Shown one piece after another: positions 1 to 11,424 of a stretch of DNA of 64,000 nucleotides; position 1 is the first letter of the stretch; each line of letters begins with the position of its first letter. Both the position numbers and the translations under genes were made by a program. The notes beneath the pieces are model-generated. The model was not told the DNA's origin. It saw only the letters and a program-made list of their open reading frames with translations, and ran no database searches. Location of the stretch: NCBI RefSeq assembly GCF_947179515.1, contig NC_067477.1, positions 77,164,644 to 77,228,643 of the forward strand. Reading direction: 5' to 3'. The DNA is from Apodemus sylvaticus. Taxonomy: Eukaryota; Chordata; Mammalia; Rodentia; Muridae.

Positions 1-1632
1 GATTTCAGTGGGATTGCTTCAAGTTTCTCTCCATTTAGTTTGATGCTGGCTACTGGTTTGATGTATATTGCTTTTACTATGTTTAGGTATGGGCCATGAA
101 TTCCTGTTCTCTCCAAGACTTTAAGCATGAAAGGATGCTGAATTTTGTCAAATGCTTTTTCATAGTCCAATGAAATGACCATGTGGTTTTTTTTCTTTGA
201 TTTTGTTTATGTAGGGGATTGCATTGATGGATTTCCGTATATTGAACCAACCCTGCATTCCCGGGATAAAGCCTACTTAATCATGGTGATGATCGTTTTG
301 ATGTCTTCTTGGATTCGGTTGGCAAGAATTTTATTGAGTATTTTTGCATCAATGTTCATAAGGGAAATTGGTCTGAAGTTCTCTTTCTTTGTTGGATCTT
401 TGTGTGGTTCCGTGTCTCCTTGTGCTAAGCTCAAATCCAAATGGATCAAGGACCTCCACATAAAGCCAGACACTCTGAAGCTAATAGAAAAGAAACTGGG
501 GAAAACCCTTGAGGACATCGGTACAGGGAGAAAGTTTCTGAACAGAACACCAATAGCATATGCTCTAAGATCAAGAATTGACAAATGGGACCTCATAAAA
601 TTACAAAGTTTCTGTAAGGCAAAGGACACCATCAAGAGGACAAGTCGGCAACCAACAAATTGGGAAAAGATCTTCACCAATGCTACATCAGACAGAGGGC
701 TAATATCCAATATATATAAACAACTCAAGAAGTTAGACTCCAGAAAACCAAACAACCCTATTAAAAATGGGGTACAGAGTTAAACAAAGAATTCTCACCT
801 GAAGAACTTCGGATGGTGGAGAAGCATCTTAAAAAATGCTCAACTTCATTAGTCATTAGGGAAATGCAAATCAAAACAACCCTGAGATTTCACCTTACAC
901 CAGTCAGAATGGCTAAGATTAAAAATTCAGGAGACAGCAGGTGTTGGAGAGGGTGTGGAGAAAGAGGAACATCCTCCACTGCTGGTGGGGTTGCAAATTG
1001 GTACAACCACTCTGGAAATCAGTCTGGCGGTTCCTCTGAAAACTGGGCACCTCACTTCCAGAAGATCCTGCTATACCACTCCTGGGAATATACCCAGAGG
1101 ATTCCCTACCATGTAATAAGGATACATGCTCTACTATGTTCATAGCAGCCCTATTTATAATTGCCAGATGCTGGAAAGAACCCAGGTATCCCTCAACAGA
1201 AGAGTGGATGCAAAAAATGTGGTATATCTACACAATGGAGTACTATTCAGCCATTAGAAACAATGAATTCATGAAATTCTTAGGCAAATGGATGGAGCTA
1301 GAGAACATCATAGTAAGTAAGGTAACCCAGAGTCAAAAGGTGAATCATGGTATGCACTCACTAATAAGTGGATATTAACCTAGAAAACTGGAATACCCAA
1401 AACATAATCCACACATCAAATGAGGTACAAGAAGACAGGAGGAGTGGCCCCTTTTTCTGGAAAGTCTCAGTGAAGCAGTCTTCGGCAAAACCAGAATGGG
1501 GAAGTGGGAAGGGGTGGGTGGGAAGACAGGGGGAGAAAAGGGGACTTATGGGATTTTCGGGGAGTTGGGGGCTAGAAAAGGGGAAATCATTTGAAATGTA
1601 AATAAAAAGTATATCGAATAAAAAAAAAAAAA
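1..1632 (+). mobile_element. L1 retrotransposon, 5'-inverted, left end outside window
   Basis: Positions 1 to about 408 read as the antisense of L1 ORF2 and match the plus strand at 53230-53637 inside the full-length L1 of this window. From about 409 the sequence switches to sense ORF2 (equivalent to 52345 reading leftward) and runs through the 3' UTR to a poly(A) tail at 1620-1632. An inverted upstream segment joined to a sense 3' segment is the mark of twin priming. If the inversion start lies near the sense start, as twin priming predicts, about 0.9 kb of inverted sequence should lie left of the window. The 3' UTR is of the same short, G-rich type as the full-length copy. Confidence 0.92.
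411..1378 (+). pseudogene. L1 ORF2 C-terminal remnant
   Basis: The segment encodes the C-terminal third of L1 ORF2 from the KSKWIKDLHIKP region to the normal end LISGY and a TAA stop at 1376-1378. Compared with the 51371-55195 copy it has lost single bases near 768 and near 970, so the frame changes twice and the Cys-rich zinc-knuckle-like motif (CWRGCGERG...HCWW) is read out of frame after its first half. There is no start codon and no catalytic domain. It is a dead fragment carried by the inverted L1. Confidence 0.9.
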
Positions 1633-2061
1633 GAAACAATGAATTCATGAAATTCTTAGGATGGAGCTAGAGAACATCATAGTAAGTGAGGTAACCCAGA
1701 GTCAAAAGGTGAATCATGGTATGCACTCACTAATAAGTGGATATTAACTTAGAAAACTGGAATACCCAAAACATAATCCACACATCAAATGAGGTACAAG
1801 AAGAAAGGAGGAGTGGCCCCTTGTTCTGGTAAGACTCAGTGAAGTAGTATTCGGCAAAACCAGAACGGGGAAGTGGGAAGGGGTGGGTGGGCTGACAGGG
1901 GAAGAGAAGCGGGCTTACGGGACTTTCGGGGAGTGGGGGGCTAGAAAGGGGGAAATCATTTGAAATGTAAATAAAAAATTATATCGAATAAAAAAAAGAA
2001 TATATCGCAAAAAAACCAAACCAAACCAAAAACAAAACAAAAAAACAAAACAAAAAAAAGA
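1633..2061 (+). mobile_element. Second L1 3' end, head-to-tail with the first
   Basis: Immediately after the poly(A) of the preceding L1, the sequence restarts at the ORF2 codons for NNEFMKFL and repeats the last 360 bases of L1 to an AATAAA-like end near 1990. It then runs into an A-rich tail with AAAAC units to 2061. The two tandem copies differ at many positions in the 3' UTR and the second lacks 7 bases of ORF2. They therefore look like independent copies rather than a recent duplication. Insertion into the older poly(A) tail would explain the arrangement, because A-rich DNA is a preferred L1 endonuclease target. Confidence 0.85.
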
Positions 2062-3051
2062 ATGACTTTGAATTTTTCTGTCAAAATATTATTTTAGCAG
2101 AATCGTTTTCTATAAAATTTTAATGATTTTCCACTGTTGTATCTTACCATTTTAGAATTGTGAATATTCATCAATATCAGATTAGCACTTACTTAAAAGA
2201 CCTTTTTTGCCCTTTGGTTTTAACTACCTAGTGTATGTACAGATTTCATAATGTCAAAATCAGAAAAAAAAATTAATACGAGCACAAGGTTACCCATCCC
2301 TATTTTCCCAGTAAGTGATACAAGCAAAAGCAGAGGTAATTAAAAGATGACCAAGGTGTCTATGCTCGCGGACTTGGGAGCTTCCATGGGGCAGCTTGCA
2401 GAATTTGGCCCTTGCCTTTTACTCTGTCCTGTCATTATTTATTTGTCTCCATTTCCAAGATCAAACACAGCTACTCCAATTTTTTTCATTTGAAGTTTTG
2501 ACAACACTAGTAGTCTACATTGCAAAAATCACTCCTAAGAAGATAAAAAAAAAGCAAAGCCAGCTATTCTAGTCAAAAGAAAATTGTGAAATTATAAATG
2601 TTCCTTGAATCATCAATTTATGTCATCTACAATTATGGAAGAAGTCCTATAATTCAGAAGGAAATATAATCCTCTTCTTTTGCTGTGATGTTACCTCAGA
2701 GGTTTTTCTGTTGTAATTAAAGGATTTTCTTTTTGACAAATGCTAATCTTTGGGCAAAGAGTAGAGTGAACAATTTTTGGTGCATGCAACATAAACACCA
2801 AACATATATGATCTATTCACATGCATGAGGTAAATTTTCAAGTTAGGTTTTACAGAATGTTAATAGTGAACATAGGAAGATGGATCTCTACAAGTTGAAT
2901 TATGAAAATAACTAGTCCTATTTAATGGAAAAAAGACATTTGGAAACACTTTCACTCTCTCACTATACTAAATTTACTTTTTGGAAACATTGTTATTTTA
3001 TTCAATAGTATATGTATGTATGTATATATACATAATGAGTTGAATAAAATA

Positions 3052-3052
<1 letters not shown>
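2062..3052. other. Non-coding, no recognised element
   Basis: AT-rich sequence with no repeat family or coding signal that I recognise. Confidence 0.6.

Positions 3053-3082
<30 letters not shown>
3053..3082. repeat. (CA)n microsatellite
   Basis: Uninterrupted CA dinucleotide repeat of 30 bases. Confidence 0.97.
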
Positions 3083-3083
<1 letters not shown>

Positions 3084-3194
3084 TTATATGAACCCACAGG
3101 TTCATAAATGTAAAACTCATTATCACATAAAATCTATTCTTCTTTTCGCTGCATAATTTGAGAATACAGAGGAATTATATACAAGGACAAACAC

Positions 3195-3503
3195 TGTGAG
3201 ATTGGTAATGGTAATGTGTTAGCAATCAGGCACTTCCTCACCCACCCAAAGGACCCCACAACATTGTTAGCAGTCAGGCAACTTCATCGTCAGCCCCGAA
3301 TGACCTGGGGACAACATGTTACATCATCACTGGATGCCAAGAGTTGCATACCCCTGTTGCATGCCTTCCTGAACATGTGGCATGGCCACAATAAAAAGCT
3401 GTGTTTTTCTCCCCCCACCTCTTCTTCCCTTCCTCTATCAAGAGGCAAGCCCTGTACCTCTTCCTTCTGATTAACCTCGCACCTGAGAGAAACCTGTTGC
3501 ACA
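3195..3503 (+). mobile_element. Possible solo LTR (ERVK-like), weak
   Basis: A roughly 300 bp block that is more GC-rich than its surroundings. It starts TGTGAG, ends TTGCACA, and has an AATAAAAAGCTG polyadenylation-type motif near 3390 followed by a pyrimidine tract, as in the U5 part of class II LTRs. No convincing flanking duplication is visible, no TATA box is clear, and I cannot name a family. Confidence 0.3.
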
Positions 3504-3868
3504 ATATGATTTTGTAGGAATTTGCTGCTTAGTTCCGTTGTAATCTTTATTCTCAAGATTTTAGCATTTCATCTATAATGTATAAATATGAAATATCATC
3601 TCAAATGTAAATAGTAAACAGTATTTGTTTTAAATGCAAAGAGAAAACTAATATACTACCAGAAATATCAAGAATTTTTATCACTGTTACTTTGGATAAT
3701 ATTAACAGCTCCAAAAATTAGACCTTAAATCAATCTACAGGGTGATGGGAGCTAACAGAAATTTACTTCTTATTTTGCATGGGTGCATGCGCATGCCAGT
3801 GAGTATGCATTTGTGTGTATAAATATATCTGTCTCTGTGTGTATCTTCTTTCATTTTTCTCTTCTACA

Positions 3869-3906
<38 letters not shown>

Positions 3907-3984
3907 GGGACAATAACACTTATCCTGAGAACTTTTTGAGTTTTTTTGGTTTAAAAATGCATCTCAATAAACTAATAAATTTGG
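3504..3984. other. Non-coding with an A-rich run
   Basis: AT-rich DNA. Positions 3868-3908 hold an A run followed by GAAAA units. Nothing else is recognised. Confidence 0.6.
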
Positions 3985-4345
3985 GTTTTTTCTTTCTTTT
4001 TTTCAATACTTTCATTTTTACATTTCAAATTTTATCCCCCTTTCTTGTTTCCTCTCCAGAAGCCAACTATCCCATCCACCGTCTCCCTGCTTCTATGAGG
4101 GTGCTCAAAACCCCACCCACTCACCCACTGCCAACTCTATGCCCTGGCATTGCCCTACATTGGGGCATTGAGCCTTCACAGGACCAAGGACCTCTTCTCC
4201 CCATTAATGCCCCAAAAGGTCATTGTCTGCTGCGTATGCAGCTAGAGCCATAGTTTTCTCCATGTGTATACTTTGGTTGGTGATTTAGTCACTGAGAGTT
4301 CTGGGGAGGACTGGTTGGTTGATATTGTTCTTCCTATGGTGTTTA
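3985..4345 (-). mobile_element. Lx-type L1 3' UTR fragment
   Basis: The plus strand reads as the antisense of the old murine Lx 3' UTR. It begins at the terminal ATTTGAAATGTAA-type end (antisense near 4020) and passes the characteristic CCATGTGTATACTTTGGTTGG stretch near 4260. It is truncated upstream and has no coding part. A possible duplication, TAATAAAT near 3970 and near 4360, is too low in complexity to trust. Confidence 0.75.
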
Positions 4346-4825
4346 TACATTTGTTTCTTAATAAATATTTTTTTGAGAAGTTAGCATGTCAGCTCTTATT
4401 GATTAGAGAACTGGGAGAAAAATGTATCATTGTTTGTAATGTTCTATCCTGGAACTGGCAAACAGCAATGAGAACGTGTCACCTTTAGGGCCTAGGGTAG
4501 TAGAGCTTTTGTCCTGAATGCTGTTTCTCAGTAGCTATTCTTAAAACCAGTCACAGATTCTCAGTGATGAAGTGACTCCTTCCTCTGTATGTGTTCAAAT
4601 CATAACTGAAACTGCGGTGAATTAAAATATCTTAAACATCTTAAAGTCAAGATCATTTATTCACTAGAATTTTATAAATAGACATATTTTCATCGGTTGA
4701 AAGATTGTATAGGTCTGTTTCAATATAGTTTTATTACCAAAATGAAAAAGGAGGTAAGGGAGGAGAAAGAAGCCTTCTCTTAGCCCAATAATTCTTTACT
4801 GAATCTGAATGTATTTAAAACAAGT
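4346..4825. other. Non-coding, no recognised element
   Basis: AT-rich sequence with nothing recognised. Confidence 0.6.
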
Positions 4826-4957
4826 GTAGAGGATGGGTGATGTAGCTCACTTGGTAGTATGCTGGGTTTCATAAGCCAGTCATGTTGTTGTAATTCCTTG
4901 AGATTTGGAAGCTATAAACCAGATGTCTATGTTCATCCTCAGGGCAGCTTAAGTCAC

Positions 4958-4959
<2 letters not shown>
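4826..4959 (+). repeat. B4-type (ID-B1 fusion) SINE
   Basis: Starts with an ID/tRNA-like head (GATGTAGCTCACTTGGTAG, the Pol III A-box region) followed by a degraded B1-like half containing GTAATTCC and TCATCCTCAG. This order is that of the rodent B4 family. It is old, with many substitutions. It ends at the adjacent CA repeat, which probably grew from its tail. Confidence 0.7.

Positions 4960-4988
<29 letters not shown>
4960..4988. repeat. (AC)n microsatellite
   Basis: Pure AC repeat of 29 bases at the 3' end of the SINE. Confidence 0.95.
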
Positions 4989-4991
<3 letters not shown>

Positions 4992-5060
4992 TATACCCAT
5001 AGTGCAAAACAATTTACAAATAATTCTATAGTACAATTACAACTATAAGACATAAATTTA

Positions 5061-6293
5061 GCTTTCATAGTCTCTGGTGAGAACTCTGGTGTGATTCTGA
5101 TAGGACTTCCATATAAAGCCAGACACTCTGAAGCTAAGCCAGACACTCTGAAGCTAATAGAAAAGAAACTGGGGAAGACCCTTGAGGACTTCGGTACAGG
5201 GGGAAAGTTCCTGAACAGAACACCAATAGCTTATGCTCTAAGATCAAGAATTGACAAATGGGACCTCATAAAATTACAAAGTTTCTGAAAGCAAAGGACA
5301 CCATCAAAAGGACAAAACGGCAACCAACAAATTGGGAAAAGATCTTCACCAACCCAGATAGAGGGCTAATATACAATATATACAAAGAACTCAAGAAGTT
5401 AGACCCCAGAAAACCAGGTAACCCTATTAAAAAATGGGGTACAGAGTTAAACAAAGAATTCTCACCTGAAGAACTTCGGATGGCGGAGAAACATCTTAAA
5501 AAATGCTCAACTTCACTAGTCATCAGGGAAATGCAAATCAATACCACCCTGAGATTTCACCAGTCACAATGGCTAAGATTAAAAACTCAGGAGACAGCAG
5601 ATGTTGGAGAGGATGTGGAGAAAGAGGAACACTCCTCCACTGCTAGTGGGGTTGCAAATTAGTACAACCACTCTGGAAATCAGTCTGGCAGTCCCTCAGA
5701 AAACTGGGCATGTCACTTCCGAAAGATCTTGCTATACCACTCCTGGGCATATACCCAGAGGTTTCCCCAGCATGTAATAAGGATACACACTCCTCTATGT
5801 TCATAGTAGTCCTATTTATAATAGCAAGAAGCTGGAAAGAACACAGGTATCCCTCAACAGAAAAATGGATGCAAAAAAATGTGGTATATCTACACAATGG
5901 AGTACTATTCAGCCATTAGAAACAATGAATTCATGAAATTCTTAGGCAAATGGATGGAGCTGGAGAACATCATACTAGTGAGGTAACCCAGTCTCAAAAG
6001 ATCAATCATGGTATGCACTCACTAATAAGTGGATATTAGCTTGGAAAACTGGAATATGCAAAACATAATCCACACTTCAAATGAGGTACAAGAAGAACGG
6101 AGGAGTGGCCCCTAGTTCTGGAAAGACCCAGTGTAGCAGTATAAGACAAAACCAGAACAGGGAAGTGGGAAGGGATGGGTGGTAGAACAGAGGGAGGGAA
6201 GGGGGCTTATGTGACTTTTGGGGAGTGGAGAACCAGAAAAGGGGAAATCATTTGAAATGTAAATAAAAATATATTGAATAAAATTTTCAAAAA
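5061..6293 (+). mobile_element. L1, 5'-inverted and truncated, with TSDs
   Basis: Flanked by a 14 bp duplication with one mismatch, AAGACATAAATTTA (5047-5060) and AAGACATACATTTA (6294-6307). The first 49 bases are antisense ORF1 (equivalent to 55483-55533). Sense ORF2 follows from about 5111 to the stop at 6036-6038, then the short G-rich 3' UTR and AATAAA near 6280. About 3 kb of L1 is missing between the inverted and sense parts. A 20 bp stretch of ORF2 (5118-5137) is duplicated in tandem at 5138-5157, just inside the junction. Confidence 0.93.
5111..6038 (+). pseudogene. L1 ORF2 C-terminal remnant
   Basis: Encodes the region from the KPDTLKLIEKKLG motif to LISGY. It is broken by a base loss near 5288 (an in-frame TGA appears where CKAKD is expected), a loss of about ten bases near 5557-5566, and further frame changes. 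The 20 bp tandem duplication at 5118-5157 also disturbs the N-terminal side. It has no catalytic domain and no start codon, so it is non-functional. Confidence 0.9.
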
Positions 6294-6307
6294 AAGACAT
6301 ACATTTA

Positions 6308-8220
6308 AGAAAGCTGGATTTTTTTTCTTTTCATGAGCAAAACTACAGTATTCTGTAAATGTAAATGATTTTCAAAAACTATTCTAGTTATAAAACATAA
6401 ATGACTTACATAAATATAAACTCAAAAGAAAATATTTGAATCTAAAGCAAGAGTTGGGAAACTGGTCAACAGATCCAGTTTCACAGACTGTCGTGTCAAT
6501 AAGTTTTTCTGGAGAATAAGTCACCAATTACTTCTATACTGTCCATAGCTGCCTTTTTATATTGCCTCTGAAATGATATGTTCTCTACAAAATACTGAAA
6601 ATATATGCTCTTTGACGTTTTACAAAAAACACTGACAAACTCCAACCTCAGAAATTATCATCTTCTCTCTACTTCCAACATTGTAATGTCAGAAAGACCT
6701 TAGTTATACCTAGAAAATTTACAGGGAAATAACAACACAACTACACAGTGATATGTGTAACTCATTTTGTTTTTAATATCATTTTTAAAAATCCAATATT
6801 TGTAACATTGGTTTTTAGAATTTTAATTTGGAAAACAAATCTATTTCTGTTCTTAATGCTTAGCTTGGTATTTTGGGATTATATGGCTCTATCAACCAGT
6901 GATTAATATTAGAAAATAATATGATTTAATAGAAATTATAAATTTACATTTTAAAATTCAAATATTGGGAGATATTACCCTGTCAACATCTGAATTTTAT
7001 TAACTAATTCTCTGAATAAAATATAAATTCTAGTTAGGGTATGCTATTAAATGTCAGTATTTTAGTCCCAATATAGTATTTTCTAGAAACAATGTTTTTG
7101 CATTTAGAAGATACTGCAAGCATGTTCGTAGTTAGGTGTCAGTCTAAATAGGATCCTCTGCTACAGAGACAGAGAGCTACCCCTTATCTCCGACTATTTT
7201 CTGTGTGGTTACTGAAACAGAAAAGTATCTCTAAATGTAACAACTACTTGCAATTTGGAAACAGAAGCAGAAAAATATGTACAAAGTTATGTACCAGGGA
7301 TGAAGAAGTGAATTTCAATCTCAAATTTAATCCAGCTAAACTGCCTCAATACCAGAACACTGTGAAAAACTTCTACATGGTTCTGCTATTTATGCATTGT
7401 TCTCAGAAAAAAAAAACAACAAAGAAAGGCATATTTCAGTGTTTGAAATCTCTTTATTAACTAAATTGCTTATGTAAAGTCATTTTTCAAAAGTCATAAA
7501 ATCATCTTAAGTATTATGAACAAAATCTTCTATTTTTTTTTCCTCTAGAAATATTTTTAGAAACACAGACACCAAAATATACTGTGGTCCTCAGGTAAAG
7601 CTGATGTAAAGGTCTGCTTAATAGTGTAAACACTCTGCATTCTTATTTTAGTGGCTAAGTTAGAGGATGCATCCACATCTGTCTCTCACTGTGACAGCCT
7701 TTATTTATGATGGGCACTTGTGGAAAAACTCTAATCATTGGCCAGAAAACAGGATAAAGCTACTGGGATCTTGTGATGATAAAAGGGAACTTGTCTACAT
7801 TAAAAGATTAAATTCTTACAGTAAAGGGCTTATTCTCTTAGCTATGATGGATTAGTGTGAAAAGATCAGCCCCTCCTCTTTTCAGATGCTGAATCAAACA
7901 ATAAGAGATATGTTGGGAAAAAAACGCAAAGTTAGCAAAGAGAAGAGGTCCAAGATCTTTGAGTATTCCTGAAAAGAATTCCTGGAAGAGCTGTTTAGAC
8001 CTGGGTTTTATGCATTTATAATTGCTTGCCTCTGGAGAGGTAAAAGCTAAGTTGACCTTCAGGCTCTTAAAGCATGAGAGAGAAAGCAGGGCCAGCTAAT
8101 TTTTCATTATAGCATTAGTGGGGGTTGGGAGAAAGAAACAGAAAGACAGAGATGTAGAGAGAGACAGAGAGAATGAATGAATAGCTCAGGAAGCTTACCA
8201 GAGTACATAACCCAAACATT
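6308..8220. other. Non-coding, no recognised element
   Basis: About 1.9 kb of AT-rich DNA with short open frames only. A purine-rich patch of GAGA/CAGA units lies near 8130-8180. I recognise no repeat family or exon. Confidence 0.55.
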
Positions 8221-8237
8221 ATTTTTAGCAGCTCTTT

Positions 8238-11200
8238 TTTAAATTAATTTTAGTTTTTACAGTACAGTAATTGTACTCCCTGCACTCTGTCCTCCAGAGT
8301 TCCTCATCCCATCCCTCCTTACCCCTGTCTCCTAGAGGATGCTCTGCTCCCGACCCACCAGGCCTCCCCACTCCCTGGGGCCTCAAGTCTCACAAGGATC
8401 CTCTTCTCCCACTGAGGCCAGACCAGGCAGTCTTCTGCTGTGTATGTGTCAGGGACCTCAGACCAGCTCATGTATGCTGCCTAGTTGGTGACTCGGTGTC
8501 TGAGAGATCTCAGGGTTTCAGATTACTTGAGACTGCTGGCCTTCCTCTGTGGTTGCCCTCCTCCTCAGATTCTTCCAGCCCTTCCCTAATTTAATCACAG
8601 GAGTCCCCAACTTGAGTCCAATGATTGGGTATAAGTATATACATCTGCATCAATCAGTTAGCTGCTTGTTGGGCATCTCAGAGGAAAGTCATGCTAGGCT
8701 CCTGTTTGTAAGCACACTATAATATCAATAATCCTGTCATGTCTTGGGGCCTCCTCTTGAGATGAACCCCAAGTTGTGCTTTTCAGTGTACCTTCTTTCC
8801 TTCAGTCTTTTCTCCATTTTTGTTCCTGCAGTTCTTTCAGACAGGAACAATTCTGGGTGAGAATTTTTGACTGTGGGATGGCAACCCTATCCTTCTACTT
8901 GATGCCCTCCCTGTCTTTCTACTGGAGGTGGACTCTATGAGTTCCCTCTGCCCATTGCTGAGCACTTTATCTAAGGTCCCTCCCTTTGAGTCCTAAGAGT
9001 CTTGCACCTCCTAGGTCTCTGGTACTTTCTAGAGGGTGCCCCCATCTCCCATTCCCTAAGGATGCATATATCCGTTCATTCTGCTGGCCCTCAGAGCTTC
9101 TCTCCTGTCTCCAGATCTGATTACCTTCTTCTCCTGCTCCCTGCTTCAACCCAGGTCCCCTATCCCCTGCCTCCAGTGATTGTTATCTTCTCCATCCCAA
9201 GTAGAATTGAAGCATCCTCACTTGGACCCTTCTTCTTGTTAACCTTTTTGAGTTCTGTGGAATGTACCAATTGGGAAAAAAATCTTCTCTAATTCCATAT
9301 GAGATTGAGGGCTAATATAACATATATAAAGACATCATTGTATATATTGGATATTAGCCCTTTGTCAGATGTAGGGTTGGTGATGATCTTTTACCAATTT
9401 GTTGGTTGCCGTTTTGTTCCTTTGACAGTGTCCTTTGCCTTACAGAAACTTAGTAAGTTTATGAGGTCCCATGTGTCAATTCTTGATCTTAGAGTATAAG
9501 CTATTGGTGTTCTATTCAGGAACTTTTCCCCTGTGCCCATGTCCTCAAGGGGCTTCCCCAGTTTCTTTTCAATTAGTTTCAGTGTGTCTGGTTTTTATGT
9601 GGAGGTCCTTGATCCACTTGGAGTTGAGCTTAGGTCAAGGAGATAAGAATGGATCAATTCACATTCTTCTGCATGCTGACCTCTAGTTGAACCAGCACCA
9701 TTTGTTGAAGAGTCTATCTTTCTTTTCACTGGATGTTTTCAGCTCCTTTGATGAAGATCAAGTGACCATAGGTGTGTGGGTTCATTTCTGGGTCTTCAAT
9801 TCTATTCCATTGATCTACATGCCTATCACTGTACCAATACAACGCACTCTAGAAAGCCAAATAACCCTATTAAAAATGGGGTACAGAGCTAAACAAAGAA
9901 TTTTCATCTGAAGAATTTCAAATGGCTGAGAAGCACCTTAAGAAATGTTCAACATCATTAGTCATTAGGGAAATGCAAAACTAATGACTCAAAACAACCC
10001 TGAGATTTCACCTCACACCAGTCAGAATGGTTAAGATTAAAAAATCAGGAGACAGCTAGTATTGGTGAGAATGTGGAAAAAGAGGAACACTCTTCCACTG
10101 CTGCTGGGAATGTAAGTTGGTACAACTACTCTGGAAATCAGTCTGGCGGTTCCTCAGAAAACTGGGCATGACACTTCCAGAGGACCCTGCTATACCACTC
10201 CTGGGCATATATCCAGAGGATTCCCTGGCATGCAATAAAGACACATGCTCCACTATGTTCATAGCAGCCTTATTTTTAATAGCCAGAAGCTGGAAAGACC
10301 CCAAATGTCCCTCAATGGAGGAATGGATACAAAAACTGTGGTATATTTACACAATGGAATATTACTCCGCAATTAAAAACAATGAATTCATGAAATTCTT
10401 AGGCAAATGTTTGGAACTGTAAAATATCATCCTAAGTGAGGTAATTCATTCACAAAAGAATACACATGAAATACAGTCACTGATAAGTAGATATTAGCCC
10501 AGAAGCTCTGAATACTTAAGACACAACTCACATATCAAATGATTCCCAAGAAGAACGAAGGAGAGGGCACCTCTCCTTTTCCTGGTCCTTGAAAGACTTG
10601 ATGCAGCAATGTAGGGGATCGCCAGGATAGAGAAATGGAAGGGGGTTGAATGGGGAATGGGCGAGGGAAGAGGGCTTATGGGACTTATGGGGAGGGGGTA
10701 ACTGTGAAAGGGAAAATCATGTGGAATGTAAACAAAGAATATAGAAAATAAAAAAAATTGAAGATGTCAAGAAGCTAACATCCACAAAACCAAACAACAC
10801 AATAAAAAATGGAGTATAGAACTAAACAGAGAATTCATGACAGAGAACTCTTGAATTGCCAAGAAATGTTCAAAATTCTTAGTCAACAACCCTGTAATTT
10901 AATTTTACACCAATCAGAATAGTTAAGATCAAGAACTCAGGGGACAGTACATGTTGAGGATGAAAAAATACTCCTTCATTGCTGGTGGAATTGCAAACTG
11001 GTACAACTACTCTGGAAATCAATATGGGGGTCCCTCAGAAAATTAGAAACAGACTACTTGAAGACCCAACTTTACCACTCTTGGGTATATGCCCAAAAGA
11101 TGCCCCAACATACCACAGGGGCACATGCTTCACTATGTTCATATCAGCCTTATCTATGAAAGCCAGAAGTTGGAAACAACCCAGATGTCCCACAAAGGAA

Positions 11201-11408
11201 GAATGGATACAAAAATTGTTCTTCATTTACACAATGGAATGGTATTCAGCTATTAAGAATTAGGACATCATGAGTTTTCAGGCAAATGAATGGAACTAGA
11301 AAATATCATCCTGAATGATGTAACTCAGACCCAAAAAGACAAGCATGGTATATACTCACTAATAAGTGGATATTAACCCAGAATTTACAGAATACCTAGA
11401 TATAATAC
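8238..11408 (-). mobile_element. Old Lx-type L1, twin-primed, interrupted by a younger L1
   Basis: Flanked by TTTTTAGCAGCTCTTTT (8222-8238) and TTTTTAGCAGCTTTT (about 11410-11424), a duplication differing by one inserted base. From the left, 8238-9267 is antisense Lx 3' UTR, then the strand sense flips and 9268-9328 continues at 10758-11408 as sense ORF2 down to its last codons. The inverted ORF2 piece ends at the ORF2/3' UTR boundary, where the 3' UTR piece begins, as expected for twin priming of a minus-strand L1. The 10758-11408 part has stops and indels. The block 9329-10757 is a later insertion. Confidence 0.82.
9329..10757 (+). mobile_element. Younger L1, 5'-inverted, nested in the Lx element
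   Basis: 9329-9842 is antisense ORF2 (equivalent to 52035-52545). About 9843-10757 is sense ORF2 from an equivalent of 52010 to the 3' end. The start of the inverted part and the start of the sense part are about 25 bases apart in L1 coordinates, a near-textbook twin-priming product. The 3' UTR (CTTGATGCAGCAATGTAGGG type, ending AAAGAATATAGAAAATAAAA) is a second subfamily, different from the full-length L1 here. ORF2 is broken, for example by a TAA at 10420-10422. No clear TSD is visible at the junctions with the host Lx. Confidence 0.85.
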
Positions 11409-11424
11409 ATTTTTAGCAGCTTTT

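Noticed and set aside
175..783. 202-codon open frame at the left edge
   Set aside because: It runs from antisense ORF2 across the inversion junction near 408 into sense ORF2, so it is a chance fusion within a broken L1.
4826..4900. Possible tRNA gene
   Set aside because: Only the ID-type SINE head is present. No complete cloverleaf can be formed and a B1-like half follows.
9322..9352. Imperfect palindrome around TATATAAAGACATCATTGTATATATTGG as a regulatory hairpin
   Set aside because: It arises because sense ORF2 of the outer L1 meets antisense ORF2 of the inner L1 at the insertion point.
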